A stretch of DNA of 64,000 bases from Euleptes europaea. Taxonomy: Eukaryota > Chordata > Lepidosauria > Squamata > Sphaerodactylidae. The stretch spans positions 1,190,501 to 1,254,500 of the forward strand of contig NC_079332.1 of the NCBI RefSeq assembly GCF_029931775.1, written 5' to 3'. This document shows positions 36,201-47,388 of the stretch, one piece after another. The notes beneath the pieces were generated by a model, which made no database searches, had not been told where the DNA came from, and saw only the letters and a program-made list of their open reading frames with translations. The position numbers were made by a program, and so were the translations under genes. Every line of letters begins with the position of its first letter. The first letter of the stretch is position 1.

Positions 36201-39200
36201 GCTTGCTTCTCCCCCCCACCCCACTACAGGCTTCAGAATCTCTTCTGGCTCAGGCACACTCACGACCAGCCCTCCAGCATAACCACCCTCGGCTGGCACT
36301 GAGGGTGGCCATTACTGTGCCGTAATAAATGTCCCCAGTCCCAAGAACACTTCCCTTTGGGAAGGACAAACACTTCTCTAAGGGAACGTGTCACAAACAG
36401 AAAGGCACAGCCCCCCCCCGCACCCTACTAACAGAAATCTCATCAGAGTGACGTCTCCCAATCCTCTGCCTTCTAGCACAAGCCACCCGGATCCAAATGA
36501 AGCCACAGAAACAACACTGCGAAAGAGAGAAGCCCTCACCTGTGAAACTTTGCTGTCCCTCTCCCTGATTTTGTCCTTCACAAGCTTTATTAAGGATGTG
36601 ATGTTGTAGAATTCAGCTTCTTCAAGCACACCTAAGAGGAAGCGAGAGCGCAGGCTCATGTAAGCGCCCCTGGTCACAGCCAGTAAGGCCTGCCCCCCTC
36701 CCTGGAAGAAGCTGCTGGCCATCCTCCAGGACCCTGCCATCTGCCCTCGGTCTACAGAGGTGAGCCTAGCCTCAGGCCGGTTGCCAAAGTGTGCCAGCAC
36801 GCATGTGCACACGCACACACAAAACTGAGTCAGATCAGTGGCCTCTGCCATTCAGAAGAAGAGCTGGTTTTTATATGCGACTTTCTCTACCACTTAAGGA
36901 AGAATCAAACTGGCGTATAATCACCTCACCTCCCCACAAAGGACACGCTGTGAGGCAGGTGGGGCTGAGAGAGTGTGACTAGCCCAAGGTCATCCAGCTG
37001 GCTTCGTGTGTAGGACTGGGGAAACCAACCTCGTTCACCAGATTGGCCTCCGCCACTCTTGTGGAGGAGTGGGGAATCAAACCCAGTTCTCCAGATCAGA
37101 GTCCACCACTCCAAACCACCGCTCTTAACCACTATGCCACCCCTGGCAAGCCACGCACTATCCAGACCCACACAGAGCAGGAGCCAGGATCCGCTGGGGT
37201 AATCTGCAAGTGTTCCAGATGAGTGCAACGCCAGTCAAGCAGCCAAGACTTGGTTGGTAAAGAATCGCTCACCGCCAGGAGATTCAGACATGCCGGCCCT
37301 CACCCTGCGTTGCAAAGTGATGCCAGGCCAGACTGACACGGGATCGCTCTGCAGCGGATCCCTCAACAATATCGGGGGAGTGCAGAACCTGGCTCACGGC
37401 AGTACGAAGCATTAGACCGGTTGCCCCGCGGATAGTGCAAGACAGCAAAAGGTACCTTCCTCAGCGAGGTCTTTGTTGATCACCAGCTTCCCGTGCCGGA
37501 GATAGTTCAACACTGGTCCAAAGTAGGTCGGATCCCGGTCTATCAAGTAGGCGCCTGTTTCATCCTGTGGACAAGACCTGAGGTCAGAGCGAGGGACTCT
37601 TTACCCCTCTCTCCCCTCCAGCAGCATCCCAGTGGATGAGATGGACAACAAGCTGCACCTCTGTCCGGACTTGGACTCCCCCCACCCCGAGACACTCCAA
37701 GAGGGGAGCAGCTGCCACAAGCCACTCCATGAATGTGAGGAAGCACGGCTTGGGTTTAGATTTCTAATCAGGGGCCTAAAGAGCTCCTTGGCCAACACTC
37801 CCGTCTCCAGCTGAGCTCACTGGGCGGGTGAACAGACTGAAGCCTAAGCAAAGGCCAAGGTGAGGGAAGAAGATCACCACAATCAAGGAGGAATCTTCTG
37901 ACGGGCAAATCTTGTATTGCGCTCAAATGAAATGAAATACAACACATTACTCCTAGACCAAAGGCTGCAAACAACAGATAGCCTAACCACACTATAGGCA
38001 TTGGTAAAAAGTCAGATCTTGTAGGCCCTACAGGGAGCCTCCGGGATTTGCATCCGTTGGCTTGGATTCACTTGGATCTCAGAACACGGGGCTCAGATCC
38101 TTGTCTACAGACCACACCCTAAGAAACCAGGGATGTGGGGCACTTCGCTGCGCTGCCACGAGGCAGAATCTGAGATCCAAGGCATCGACCCTGGTGATTC
38201 TCATCCGTCACAATCAGCTCCCCGGCTAATTACCAGCATGACCAAAAAACACGTGTCTACCATTCCCTGTTGTAAAGCTGTTGCTCTCAGGCACAGATCC
38301 CCGTTCTTTCTACACACAAACAACTGACAGCTGGCATCCACTGCACAGACAAACCTCAGGGCATCCCTGGGCACAAGAATCAAGACTGAAGATGTGGATG
38401 TTTGTGGTCCCTTATGATTTTAACTAGCAGATGCTCAACCTGTAATAAGCAGAAATGTGCTTAATTATGTAGCAACGGCACACGTCCCTTATCAAGAGAT
38501 GATGTTCAGGCTCTTAATTGCAGCTAGAGTTATGCTTGCAAGATACTAGAAAACTCAATCTTTGCCTAAAGAGTGAAAATGAGGCTTAAAAAGTAGGGAC
38601 ACAGTGACAGGTTTTGCTCCACAGATCTTCAAATGCTAGAGCAGCCCCTACAGGCACATACATCTGATGGTCTTTTAGCATATCACTGTGTAAAAAGTCA
38701 CAAGAATCCCTGAGCATCTTGCTTTCCCTCCTGTTACAAGACAGCCATAAGAAGAAACGATAGCTCCGAATTCAGAAATCCCAATCTCTCCCCCACCCTG
38801 CACCAACCCAAAACCAGGAGACTCCAGCAGGCACACTGCCCTTCAGCCCCGTGCCCGCCGGCTCTTGGGAACAGTCTTTGCTCAAGGCAGGGAGAGGCCC
38901 AGGGCATGTGGGGATTCATCTCCGGGGAGGCCAGGCAGGCTGAGTGTCGCCCTCCCCATTCCCCAGCGCCACCTGTGACCCTCCCTGGGGAAGGGAGGCA
39001 CGCTTGGCTCCTGCAAAGAGAGGAAGGCAGAGAGGCCAAGGGGAATGGCAGCAGAGGCTCCAGGAGCGACAGGATCCTTGGCGGCGCTCACAACTCAGGT
39101 GGACACCCCGAGAGCGGCTGGGTTGCCACAGGACCGGCGCAAGTCACATGAACACAGGAAGCTGCCTGATATTGACCCTGGGTTCATCAAAGTCAGTATT

Positions 39201-40173
39201 GTCTATTCAGACCGGCAGCAGCTCTGCAGGGACTCAGGCAGAGAGAGGTCTTTCACATCACCTGCTTGCCTAGTCCCTGTAACTGGAGATGCCGGGGATT
39301 GAACCTGGGACCTTCTGCATGCCGAGCAGAGGCTCTACAGACTGAGCCAAGGGCCCTTATACTGAATCAGGGTCAGTACTGTCTACTCAGGCTGGCAGCC
39401 ACTCTCCAGGGTCTTGGACAGGGGTCTTTCCCATCACCTACTTGCCTGGTCCTTTTTAACTGGGGATGCCACTGGGGATTGAACGTAGGACCTTCTGCAT
39501 GCTGACCACATGCTATGGCCAGGTATGGGGAGGGACTTCAATGCCATAGAGTCCAATGGCCAAAGTGGCCATTTTCTCCCGGTGAACTGATGTCTATTGG
39601 CTGGAGATCAGTTGCAATAGCAGGAGATCTCCAGCTAGTACCTGGAGGTTGGCAACCCTAGTTGCCAGGTCCCTCTTCGCCAACGGCGGGAGATTTTTGA
39701 GGAGGGCGGGGTTTGGGGAGGGGCTTCGATGCCATAGAGTCCAATGGCCAAACACGGCCATTTTCTCCAGGGGAGATCAGCTGTACCTGCTGGATGGCAA
39801 CCCTACCACCCACCCACGGCCTCGAGGCCGCCCTTTCCGGAGGACGCCCGCCCCTTCCCCGTTGCAACGGCCGGCCCCCTCCCCTCCAGGGGTCGGCCAA
39901 GGGAATGAGACCCCCCCCCCATCCCCCGGAGCCCCTCGGCCCGGCGGGCCTGACCTTGTCGGAGTCGAGGTCCGGGTCGGCCTGGCAGAGGCGGAAGAGG
40001 AAGCTCTTGGGGTCCCTGCAGAGGGTCTGCCGGGTGGTGAGGAAGCAGGTGCCGCCCACGTTCAGCCGCACCCACTTGCCGCCCCCGACGCCGCAGCGCC
40101 GGCAGCCCGCCCCCGCCGACGCCCCCACACCCGGCAGCGGCAGCAGCAGCTCGCAGGCGCCGTCCGCCGCCAT
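33286..40173 (-). CDS. KCTD5: KCTD5, BTB-domain CUL3 adaptor
   Basis: KCTD5 is a pentameric BTB protein that links CUL3 ligase to targets including G-beta/gamma. Exons (high to low): 40173-39955, 37564-37456, 36631-36540, 36123-36028, 35089-34964, and a proposed last exon 33330-33286. Phases join to give 228 aa (human 234). The N-terminus [15 protein letters not shown] is family-variable. The BTB fold begins [19 protein letters not shown] (residues about 33-51) and continues [31 protein letters not shown] and [19 protein letters not shown]. The C-terminal domain reads [28 protein letters not shown] and [20 protein letters not shown]. Exon 5 ends EPSEKAK as in human. The last exon, however, reads [14 protein letters not shown] instead of the ILQERGSRM I remember for human KCTD5. 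KCTD2 is a close relative and the main alternative; neighbouring PDPK1 favours KCTD5. Confidence 0.92.
35388..35702 (+). repeat. MIR-like SINE in KCTD5 intron
   Basis: Head AGTTTTTATATGCCGACTTTC, core CCCTGAGAGGTGGGTGGAGC and end AACCACTACACCACACTGGC. Same family as 11,067-11,378. Confidence 0.75.
36855..37145 (+). repeat. MIR-like SINE in KCTD5 intron
   Basis: Head AAGAGCTGGTTTTTATATGC, middle GGTCATCCAGCTGGCTTCG and end CTCTTAACCACTATGCCAC. Confidence 0.75.
39148..39510 (-). repeat. Two tRNA-headed SINEs in tandem
   Basis: Two reverse-oriented copies meet near 39,350. Each has the body AGACCGGCAGC or AGGCTGGCAGC and the head GGGGATTGAAC. They sit in KCTD5 intron 1. The second looks truncated at its head. 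Confidence 0.75.
39520..39810. repeat. Two copies of an unnamed repeat ending 'GGTTGGCAACCCTA'
   Basis: CTTCAATGCCATAGAGTCCAA (39,538 on) recurs at 39,727 on, each followed by a CATTTTCTCC word and then AGATCAG. Related DNA is at 13,675-13,815. This is a common squamate repeat that I cannot classify. Confidence 0.65.
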
Positions 40174-40365
40174 CCTGGCCGCCCGCCGGAAGAGAGTCCG
40201 CCCCCGAAAGGCCTCCCTTCCGGTGGGCTCCGCTGCGGTGCTCCGGGGACACGGTTCCCCCCCTTTCCCTGTCCACACGGACGCTTGGACGGAGAATGGG
40301 GGCCGAAAGCCCGGGGCCGGCCCTCTTCCCCTCTCCCTCTCCCTCTCCCCCACCACGCTCTGTGC
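40174..40365 (-). promoter_or_regulatory. KCTD5: KCTD5 5' flank, GC-rich promoter
   Basis: CpG-dense DNA just upstream of the start codon contains a minus-strand ETS word ACCGGAAGGGAGG (40,207-40,219) and a CT-rich tract at 40,322-40,352. The composite repeat begins within about 200 bases of the start codon, so promoter and repeat touch. Confidence 0.55.
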
Positions 40366-43300
40366 CTCTTTGGCCGAGGGTTTTCCCCGGGGAGCCTTAA
40401 TGGCCGCTCAGCCTGCGAGATCGGGCCAAGCCTGGCCTATGGGGGTCACGTGGCCTCTCGGTTGCAATTCATTAATTCGGCCACGGGATGGCAGCACCCC
40501 CTTCTCCAGGGCTCGGCCGCTTGGGCAGCGGGTTCATCGCAGCCCCGGACGGCCGCGCAGTTCCGAGTTGGGCCACAAGGCGGCAGCATCTCCTGCCCGG
40601 GTTTCTGAGCAGGTGGAGGGTCAAAAGGGTATTTTTGCTTTGTTGAATTTTATAGTCTTGTATAATTATAATTGATACTTTTATAATGGATACTCTTTTG
40701 TATTTCCTTTTTATCTTTTTTGTTATCATTGTTTGTTTATTTTGTTTTATATTATAAAAATAAAATTATTTAAAAAAAGAAAGAAAATGCAACAATGGAT
40801 TTGCAATGAAGGTCTCCGGGCCCAGGTGGACACGACTCTGGGGCTGGGGTGGCGGGTCTCACAATGCACCGACAGCCCCTGGGAGGAGCAGAAGCGTTCT
40901 GGGACTCTTCCCTGTCCACACGGCCGCTTGGACGGAGAGTGGACGCCGCAAGCCCGGGCCCAGGCCGCTCAGACCGCCGCCTTCAGATGAGACCGGACGT
41001 CGAGGCTGCAACCACGTCCCTTGCCTCTTTGGCCGAGGAATTCCCCAGGGCGCCTTCTGGGGCGGCTCAGCCTCCGAGGCCGGGCGAGGCCGGGCCTAGC
41101 CTGGCCTATGGGGGTCACGTGGCCTCCGGGTTGCAATTCATTATTCGGCCACGGGATGGCAGCACCCCCCTCTCCAGGGCTCGGCCGCTTGGGCAGCGGG
41201 TTCATGGGCGCCCCGGACGGCCGCGCAGTTCCCGGGTTGGGCCACAAGGCGGCAGCATCTCCTGCCCGGGTTTCTGAGCCGGAGCAGCCCAGGGCTGTTC
41301 CTCTGCGCATGTGCGTTCTTCTCCCCACCACCACTCTGGAGGAGACCTGAAGTCGAGGTTGCGGCCACTCATCCGGGCCTCTTCGGCCAGGCGTCTTTCC
41401 CCAGGGCGCCTTCTGGGGCGGCTCAGCCTCCGAGGCGGGGCGAGGTCGGGCCAAGCCTGGCCTATGGGGGTCACGTGGCCTCCCGGTTGCAATTCATTAA
41501 TTCGGCCACGGGATGGCAGCATCCCCCTCTCCACGGCTCGGCCGCTTGAGCAGCGGGTTCATTGCAGACTCGGATGGCCGCGTCTCCCGCCTGTTCCCAT
41601 GGCAACGGTGCCCAGAAGTGTCACAGCCAAATCAGTCCCCATTGTCCCGTGGACCGGAAGCGTAATTCTGAATCCTTGCCCCCCGTTCTGTAGTCCGGTG
41701 CACTAAAGCGTAACAGTCAGCCAAGTCCCTTCGGTAACATTGGCCGGAAGTGTTACTAGACTTAATGCTCCCGTTCTGTAGTCCGCAACCGCTTCCGTTG
41801 CCCGGAAGCGTTACATCTAGCTAGGGTCCGCCGGCAACAGTAACCGGAAGTGTTACTAGAATAACTGCCCCCGTTTTGTAGTTCTTTGCCGCTTTCGGTG
41901 CCCGGAAGCGTATCAGTCAAACAGGTCCCCCGGCAACAGTGACCGGAAGTGTTACTAGAATACCTGCCCCCGTTTTGTAGTTCTTTGCCCCTTTCGGTGC
42001 CAGGAAGCGTACCAGTCAGATAGGTCCCCCGGCAACAGTGACCGGAAGTGTTACTAGAATAACTGCCCCCGTTTTGTAGTTCTTTGCCGCTTTCGGTGCC
42101 CGGAAGCGTATCAGTCAAACAGGTCCCCCGGCAACAGTGACCGGAAGTGTTACTAGAATACCTGCCCCCGTTTTGTAGTTCTTTGCCCCTTTCGGTGCCA
42201 GGAAGCGTACCAGTCAGATAGGTCCCCCGGCAACAGTGACCGGAAGTGTTACTAGAATAACTGCCCCCGTTTTGTAGTTCTTTGCCCCTTTCGGTGCCCG
42301 GAAGCGTATCAGTCAGACAGGGCCCCCGGCAACAGTGACCGGAAGTGTTACCAAAATAACTGCCCCCGTTTTGTAGTTCTTTGCTCCTTTCGGTGCCAGG
42401 AAGCGTAACAGCCAGCCGGGTCCCCCCGGCAACATTGACCGGAAGTTTTCCAGACTAGCTGCTCCCATTCTGTAGTCCCCCGCCGTTGTTGATGCCAAGA
42501 AGCGTCACAGACATTGATGTATCCAGCGCCACATTTACCGGAAGTGACTAGAATCGTTGCTCCCCGTTTCGGGAACTTTCTTCTTCCCGAAATGCTGTAA
42601 TGTAATGGTACTTAGATGTGTGTAATACCAGTACAGCCCTCTGGTTTATTTATTGTATTATGTTTATATCCCGCCCTTTCCCGACTGCAGTGACTGTGAC
42701 GCTTAGCGGTTGCGTACTACATAATAGCGGCAAGGATTCATTCAGTGCTGCGCTTCCGGTCCAAGGGGGGAATGGGGACTGGTTTGGCTGTGACAATTTT
42801 GGGCACAGTTGCCATGGAAACAGGAGACGCGGCCGTCCGGTGCTCCCATGAATCCACCGCGCATGCGGCCGAGCCCTGGAGAGGGGGTGCTGCCATCCCG
42901 TGAAGCACCCTAGGAACAACCAAACAGCCAGTTAATAAAATACGGGAAGTTCAATGTTGAGTAGCAGCTGTTTTACGCGGTCCGCAAAAACAGCTGTTGG
43001 TCAACAATGACTTTACGTTATTTTATTATGGCTTTTCGGTGGAACGCTTCCGGTCCACGGGACAATGGGGACCGATTTGGCTGTGACACCGCTGCCATGG
43101 GCACCGTTGCCATGGAAACAGGCGGGAGGCGCGGCCGTCCGGGGCGCCCATGAATCCGCCGCGCATGCGGACACAGAGTGGTGGGGAAAAGAACGCACAT
43201 GCGCAGAGGAACAGCCCTGAGCTGCTCCGGCTCAGAAACCGGGGCAGGAGATGCTGCCGCCTTATGGCCCAACTCGGAACTGCGCGGCCGTCCGGGGCTG

Positions 43301-44440
43301 CGATGAACCCGCTGCCCAAGCGGCCGAGCCGTGGAGAGGGGGTGCTGCCATCCCGTGGCCGAATTAATGAATTGCAACCGGGAGGCCACGTGACCCCCAT
43401 AGGCCAGGCTTGGCCCGACCTCGCCCGGCCTCGGAGGCTGAGCCGCCCCAGAAGGCGCCCTGGGGAAATCCTCGGCCAAAGAGGCAAGGGACGTGGTTGC
43501 AGCCTCGACGTCCGGTCTCATCTGAAGGCGGCGGTCTGAGCGGCCTGGGCCCGGGCTTGCGGCGTCCACTCTCCGTCCAAGCGGCCGTGTGGACAGGGAA
43601 GAGTCCCAGAACGCTTCTGCTCCTCCCAGGGGCTGTCGGTGCATTGTGAGACCCGCCACCCCAGCCCCAGAGTCGTGTCCACCTGGGCCCGGAGACCTTC
43701 ATTGCAAATCCATTGTTGCATTTTCTTTCTTTTTTTTAAATAATTTTATTTTTATAATATAAAACAAAATAAGCAAACAATGATAACAAAAAAGTTAAAA
43801 AGGAAATACAAAAGAGTATCCATTATAAAAGTATCAATTATAATTATACAAGACTATAAAATTCAACAAAGCAAAAATACCCTTTTGACCCTCCACCTGC
43901 TCAGAAACCCGGGCAGGAGATGCTGCCGTCTTGTGGCCCAACTCGGGAACTGCGCGGCCGTCCGGGGCTCCCATGAACCCGCTGCCCAAGCGGTCGAGCC
44001 CTGGAGAAGGGGTGCTGCCATCCCGTGGCCGAATTAATGAATTGCAACCGGGAGGCCACGTGACCCCCATAGGCCAGGCTTGGCCCGATCTCGCCCGGCC
44101 TCGGAGGCGGAGCCGCCCCAGAAGGCGCCCTGGCGGTGGGGGAGACGCCTGGCCAAAGAGGCCCGGATGAGTGGCCGCAACCTCGACTTCAGGTCTCCTC
44201 CAGAGTGGTGGTGGGGAGAAGAACACACATGCGCAGAGGAACAGCCCTGGGCTGCTCCGGCTCAGAAACCCGGGCAGGAGATGCTGCCGCCTTGTGGCCC
44301 AACTCGGAACTGCGCGGCCGTCCGGGGCGCCCATGAACCCGCTGCCCAAGCGGCCGAGCCGTGGAGAGGGGGTGCTGCCATCCCGTGGCCGAATTAATGA
44401 ATTGCAACCGGGAGGCCACGTGACTCCCATAGGCCAGGCG
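40366..44440. repeat. Composite GC-rich repeat, copy 2, as a large inverted repeat
   Basis: The left part (40,366-41,600) carries modules on the plus strand: A, AT module (40,610-40,790), a linker beginning TTGCAATGAAGGTCTCCGG, then A, A. The right part (43,060-44,440) carries the same series on the minus strand in mirrored order. The middle holds module B units (41,640-42,560), an L2-like tail (42,645-42,700), a short inverted RFX/module A end (42,740-42,900) and a unique 43-base-scale foldback near 42,968-43,000. The E-box GTCACGTGGCC starts near 40,446, 41,115 and 41,476, with reversed copies near 43,385, 44,055 and 44,416. The linker and AT module match copy 1 at 4,010-4,340. It lies between KCTD5 and PDPK1. 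No transposase or RT is seen. Confidence 0.85.
41640..42560 (+). repeat. Module B tandem array, unit about 99 bases
   Basis: About nine units carry ACCGGAAGTGTTACTAGA, CCCCCGTTTTGTAGTTC, a GGAAGCGTA word and GGTCCCCCGGCAACAGTG. Starts of ACCGG at 41,942, 42,040, 42,140 and 42,239 give spacings of 98-100. Central units alternate between two types, so a dimer of about 198 bases is itself repeated. Edge units are more diverged and match those at 4,970-5,500. Confidence 0.85.
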
Positions 44441-46080
44441 TCAGGGAGTTGATCAGAATGGCTTTCAACATCCTTGTAATACAGAGACCAGTTTAATGAG
44501 AAATGGCAACCATTGTATATGGTTGTATTTTTTGCATTTTTTTAGTAACCTAGTAAGCTAAACATAAGTAATACAATAGTTGTAAGAAATGTTTTTGAAA
44601 TGTATAATAATGACCATAAGAATACACACTTATTGTAGATGGATTGTTTATCCCTCCCCTTCTTTCTTTCCTGTACCCCATATCTATAATAAGTTTTTTT
44701 TAAAAAAAATCCTTGTAATACAGAACTCTGTTTCTTAGTGCTGGAGGACCTGTTCACAACAACTCCGCAGTGTAGTCCAGTGTAATTCCCATCATGCTAA
44801 GGGAGGAGCTATGACTAATAGCTAGTTGTTAATGGCATCTTGGCCATCTTCTGGGCGTGGGGAACAGGGGTCACGGGGTGTGGAGGGGAGGGTAGTAGTG
44901 AGTTTCCTGCATTGTGCAGGGGGTTGGACTAGATGACCCTGGTGGTCCCTTCCAACCTTATGATTCTATGATAGCTTTCCCATGGAACCCAACGTGTACA
45001 AACATTTGGGACAGATCCTAGCCTTTTGCAGGTTTAATAGGGTTTAGACAGTAACTGCTCCTTTCTTTGGCCGGTGCGGTTTTTACCAATATAGAAACGC
45101 TCTTGTGGCAGGAAAAGGCTACTGTACCTAAGCCAATGGATCTCTTCTCTGCCCAGCTCCACCCAAGGCGCTGTGTCCTCATAAGAGGCACTGTATTTCA
45201 ACAGGATTTTAACTACCAATCGCTATCAGCAATCAGCTGTGAAGTTCAATTGCTTTTCCCGCTGATTTCTTCAGATTGAGGTAGGCCACCGCTTCGAAGC
45301 TCTTGTGTTGTAAGAAATAAAGGCAGTTGCCCTAACGAGTACATGAAGATAAACATCTCCGCCTCAGAGGCTTCATTTAATTGCCTCTGAAGCAACACAC
45401 ACCCCAGCCTTGATTCAAAGAAGCCCCCGGGTCTCAGTGTGAAAACACAATGGTTGGAAAGAGGGGGTTGGGTCAAGAGTACATTGGGCTCCTCTAGGAA
45501 CAATATCCTGGACACAAACGCTAAGGGGAACAAGAACCCACCTGCCATCTCTTCAGAAGCTCTACAGACTGCATTCCTCTCTGCCTGCACTGGGTGGTCT
45601 TAAAAGAACTCACCTGTGTCCCATGAACCCCACAAGAATGCAGGATACAGCAAGCTTGGCAGACCCCCTCATGCCCCTCCTGAGGGTTGCTCGAGAACCT
45701 TTCTACTTTTCCTCCTTTAGGGGCCAAGACATCTTCCTTCAGAGGGATGTTCATTTGCAGTCACCGCCCCCCCCCCCCCGGGAATTGTGTCAACTCAACT
45801 TCAGGGTCCAAGGAGGCTTGGTCCCTTTCCACATCAGGCCTCCCCCCCCGCTACAGACACACCTGGGCACATCACTGCTGGGGCAAGAGATGCCCCTCCT
45901 GCCCCACCATCCTCCTGCTTCCTCAGTCAAGAAGACTTCTGCCTGTTCTCCCTGTTAGGGGGCTTCACCAGGCATACCGGTGCTCTCTGCATTCTCATAC
46001 AAAGCATGTTGCTACGAGCCTGAAGTCAACTGGGCGCACTTGCTGGGTGCCAAAAGCCCACCCATCCCACCATATGCCTG

Positions 46081-46118
<38 letters not shown>

Positions 46119-47388
46119 AACACACAGGATGGGAGGCCTGAATTGAGAAAGAAAGATCTTTGCTCTTACAAGAAACGTTTGACCATAACAGTTTAATTGG
46201 AAAAGGACAAAAGAACGATATGAAACTTTTGATAGATATGACTCAAGTACCATAAGTTTGTCCCTCCTTAAGTATCAACATTTTTACAGGAACACAACAA
46301 TTAGTCCGATTAGTGGAGGGGCTTAAATATATTTAAATCATGTAAAATATTTTCAAAGTCGCTAAAAGATCAGATGCTTGGCTAATGAACCAGACAGGAA
46401 TATTTGTACACCTCATTATACAAAGGGACACCCACCCAAGTCATCAGTTGTACAAGAGCCTCTCGGTTGCTCGGTCTTCTCCTCCCCCCCACCCCCCTTC
46501 CCCGCAACGCTATGTCCATGCCGCACCCTGCAAAGAAATGGGGTCGCTCTCCTCTTCTGAAAAGGTGAAGAGTCTATTTCACTACATCAAGAAAGTCTTG
46601 TAACGAACTAGTTAACCTCGCAGTTAGTATTAGTTAAAAGCATGCTGGTAACTTTAGCGCTCTAGTTAAACATGTAAATGTGTCAAATTAAAATTTCATT
46701 TCAAAATTTTTTTATGAGATGAGAGTGCCCAGATTGCGAACATCTTAAGTGCCGGGTTCAACAATTCCCTCTCCTCCTTCCACCTGTGCTGGAGTGTGTG
46801 CCTGCAAAATGTGCAACTCACAAGGAAGTACCATCCATGGAGAATCCTGCAAATCCAAATGCGACCAGAGAGCCCCAGGAGGGCATGCCCACGGCCATCG
46901 CAAGTGCTGGAGGACAAGAAGCCAACAAAAGGAAGGTGGGGTGGCGGCAGCGGCAGCAGCAACACGGGGACCCTCTCCCACAGGAAGGCCCCCTCCAAGC
47001 TCCCTGATGAAAGACGGTTGGGTTGCACAGTCTTCTTCCGGCCCCGACAGGACCTGGCCTGCGCCCGTGGATTAGATGAGACGTGCCTCGCTTAGCTGAC
47101 CAACACCACAGCCGGCTACGCCAAGACCCCCTCCTTTGCAGCAGAAACAGAGCTGAAGGGCACGCGAGAAAACAAGCTGGGTCACTGACTGCAGCGGAGG
47201 ACGTGGAAGCCTCAGAAGACGCCGAAAAGCAAGCAAAGCCACCCTGAACCCTGTGGGCTGGTTTTTCCCTTAGGGAGGAAATTAGTCTGGGCGGGCGGCT
47301 CCCCCTGGTGGCGGGCTGGGAGGGTCTGCTGGCCGTGGCATGTGGCGCTCTAGCAGCACGGAGGGAGACGGGGTGCCGGAGAGCAGCT
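44441..47388 (-). other. PDPK1: PDPK1 downstream region, probable long 3' UTR
   Basis: No other gene is seen. A CR1 3' end lies at 44,830-44,975 on the plus strand, and CT/CA simple sequence at 46,081-46,127. A minus-strand ATTAAA at 46,191-46,196 is one possible end for a roughly 1.2 kb 3' UTR. The stretch 44,450-44,800 is AT-rich with no recognised family. Confidence 0.45.
44830..44975 (+). repeat. CR1 LINE 3' end
   Basis: CATCTTGGCCATCTTCTGGG, CTAGATGACCCTGG and TTATGATTCTATGATAG. Confidence 0.85.

Noticed and set aside
39649-40675. Plus-strand ORFs of about 320 codons
   Set aside because: They are antisense to KCTD5 exon 1 and its GC-rich promoter, which has few stops by composition; no domain or splice support.
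41762-42118. 118-codon repetitive minus-strand ORF
   Set aside because: The repeat unit is about 99 bases, a multiple of three, so the frame stays open by periodicity alone.
41640-42560. CRISPR-like regular repeats
   Set aside because: Units are about 99 bases with no distinct spacers, in a vertebrate locus; it is a minisatellite.
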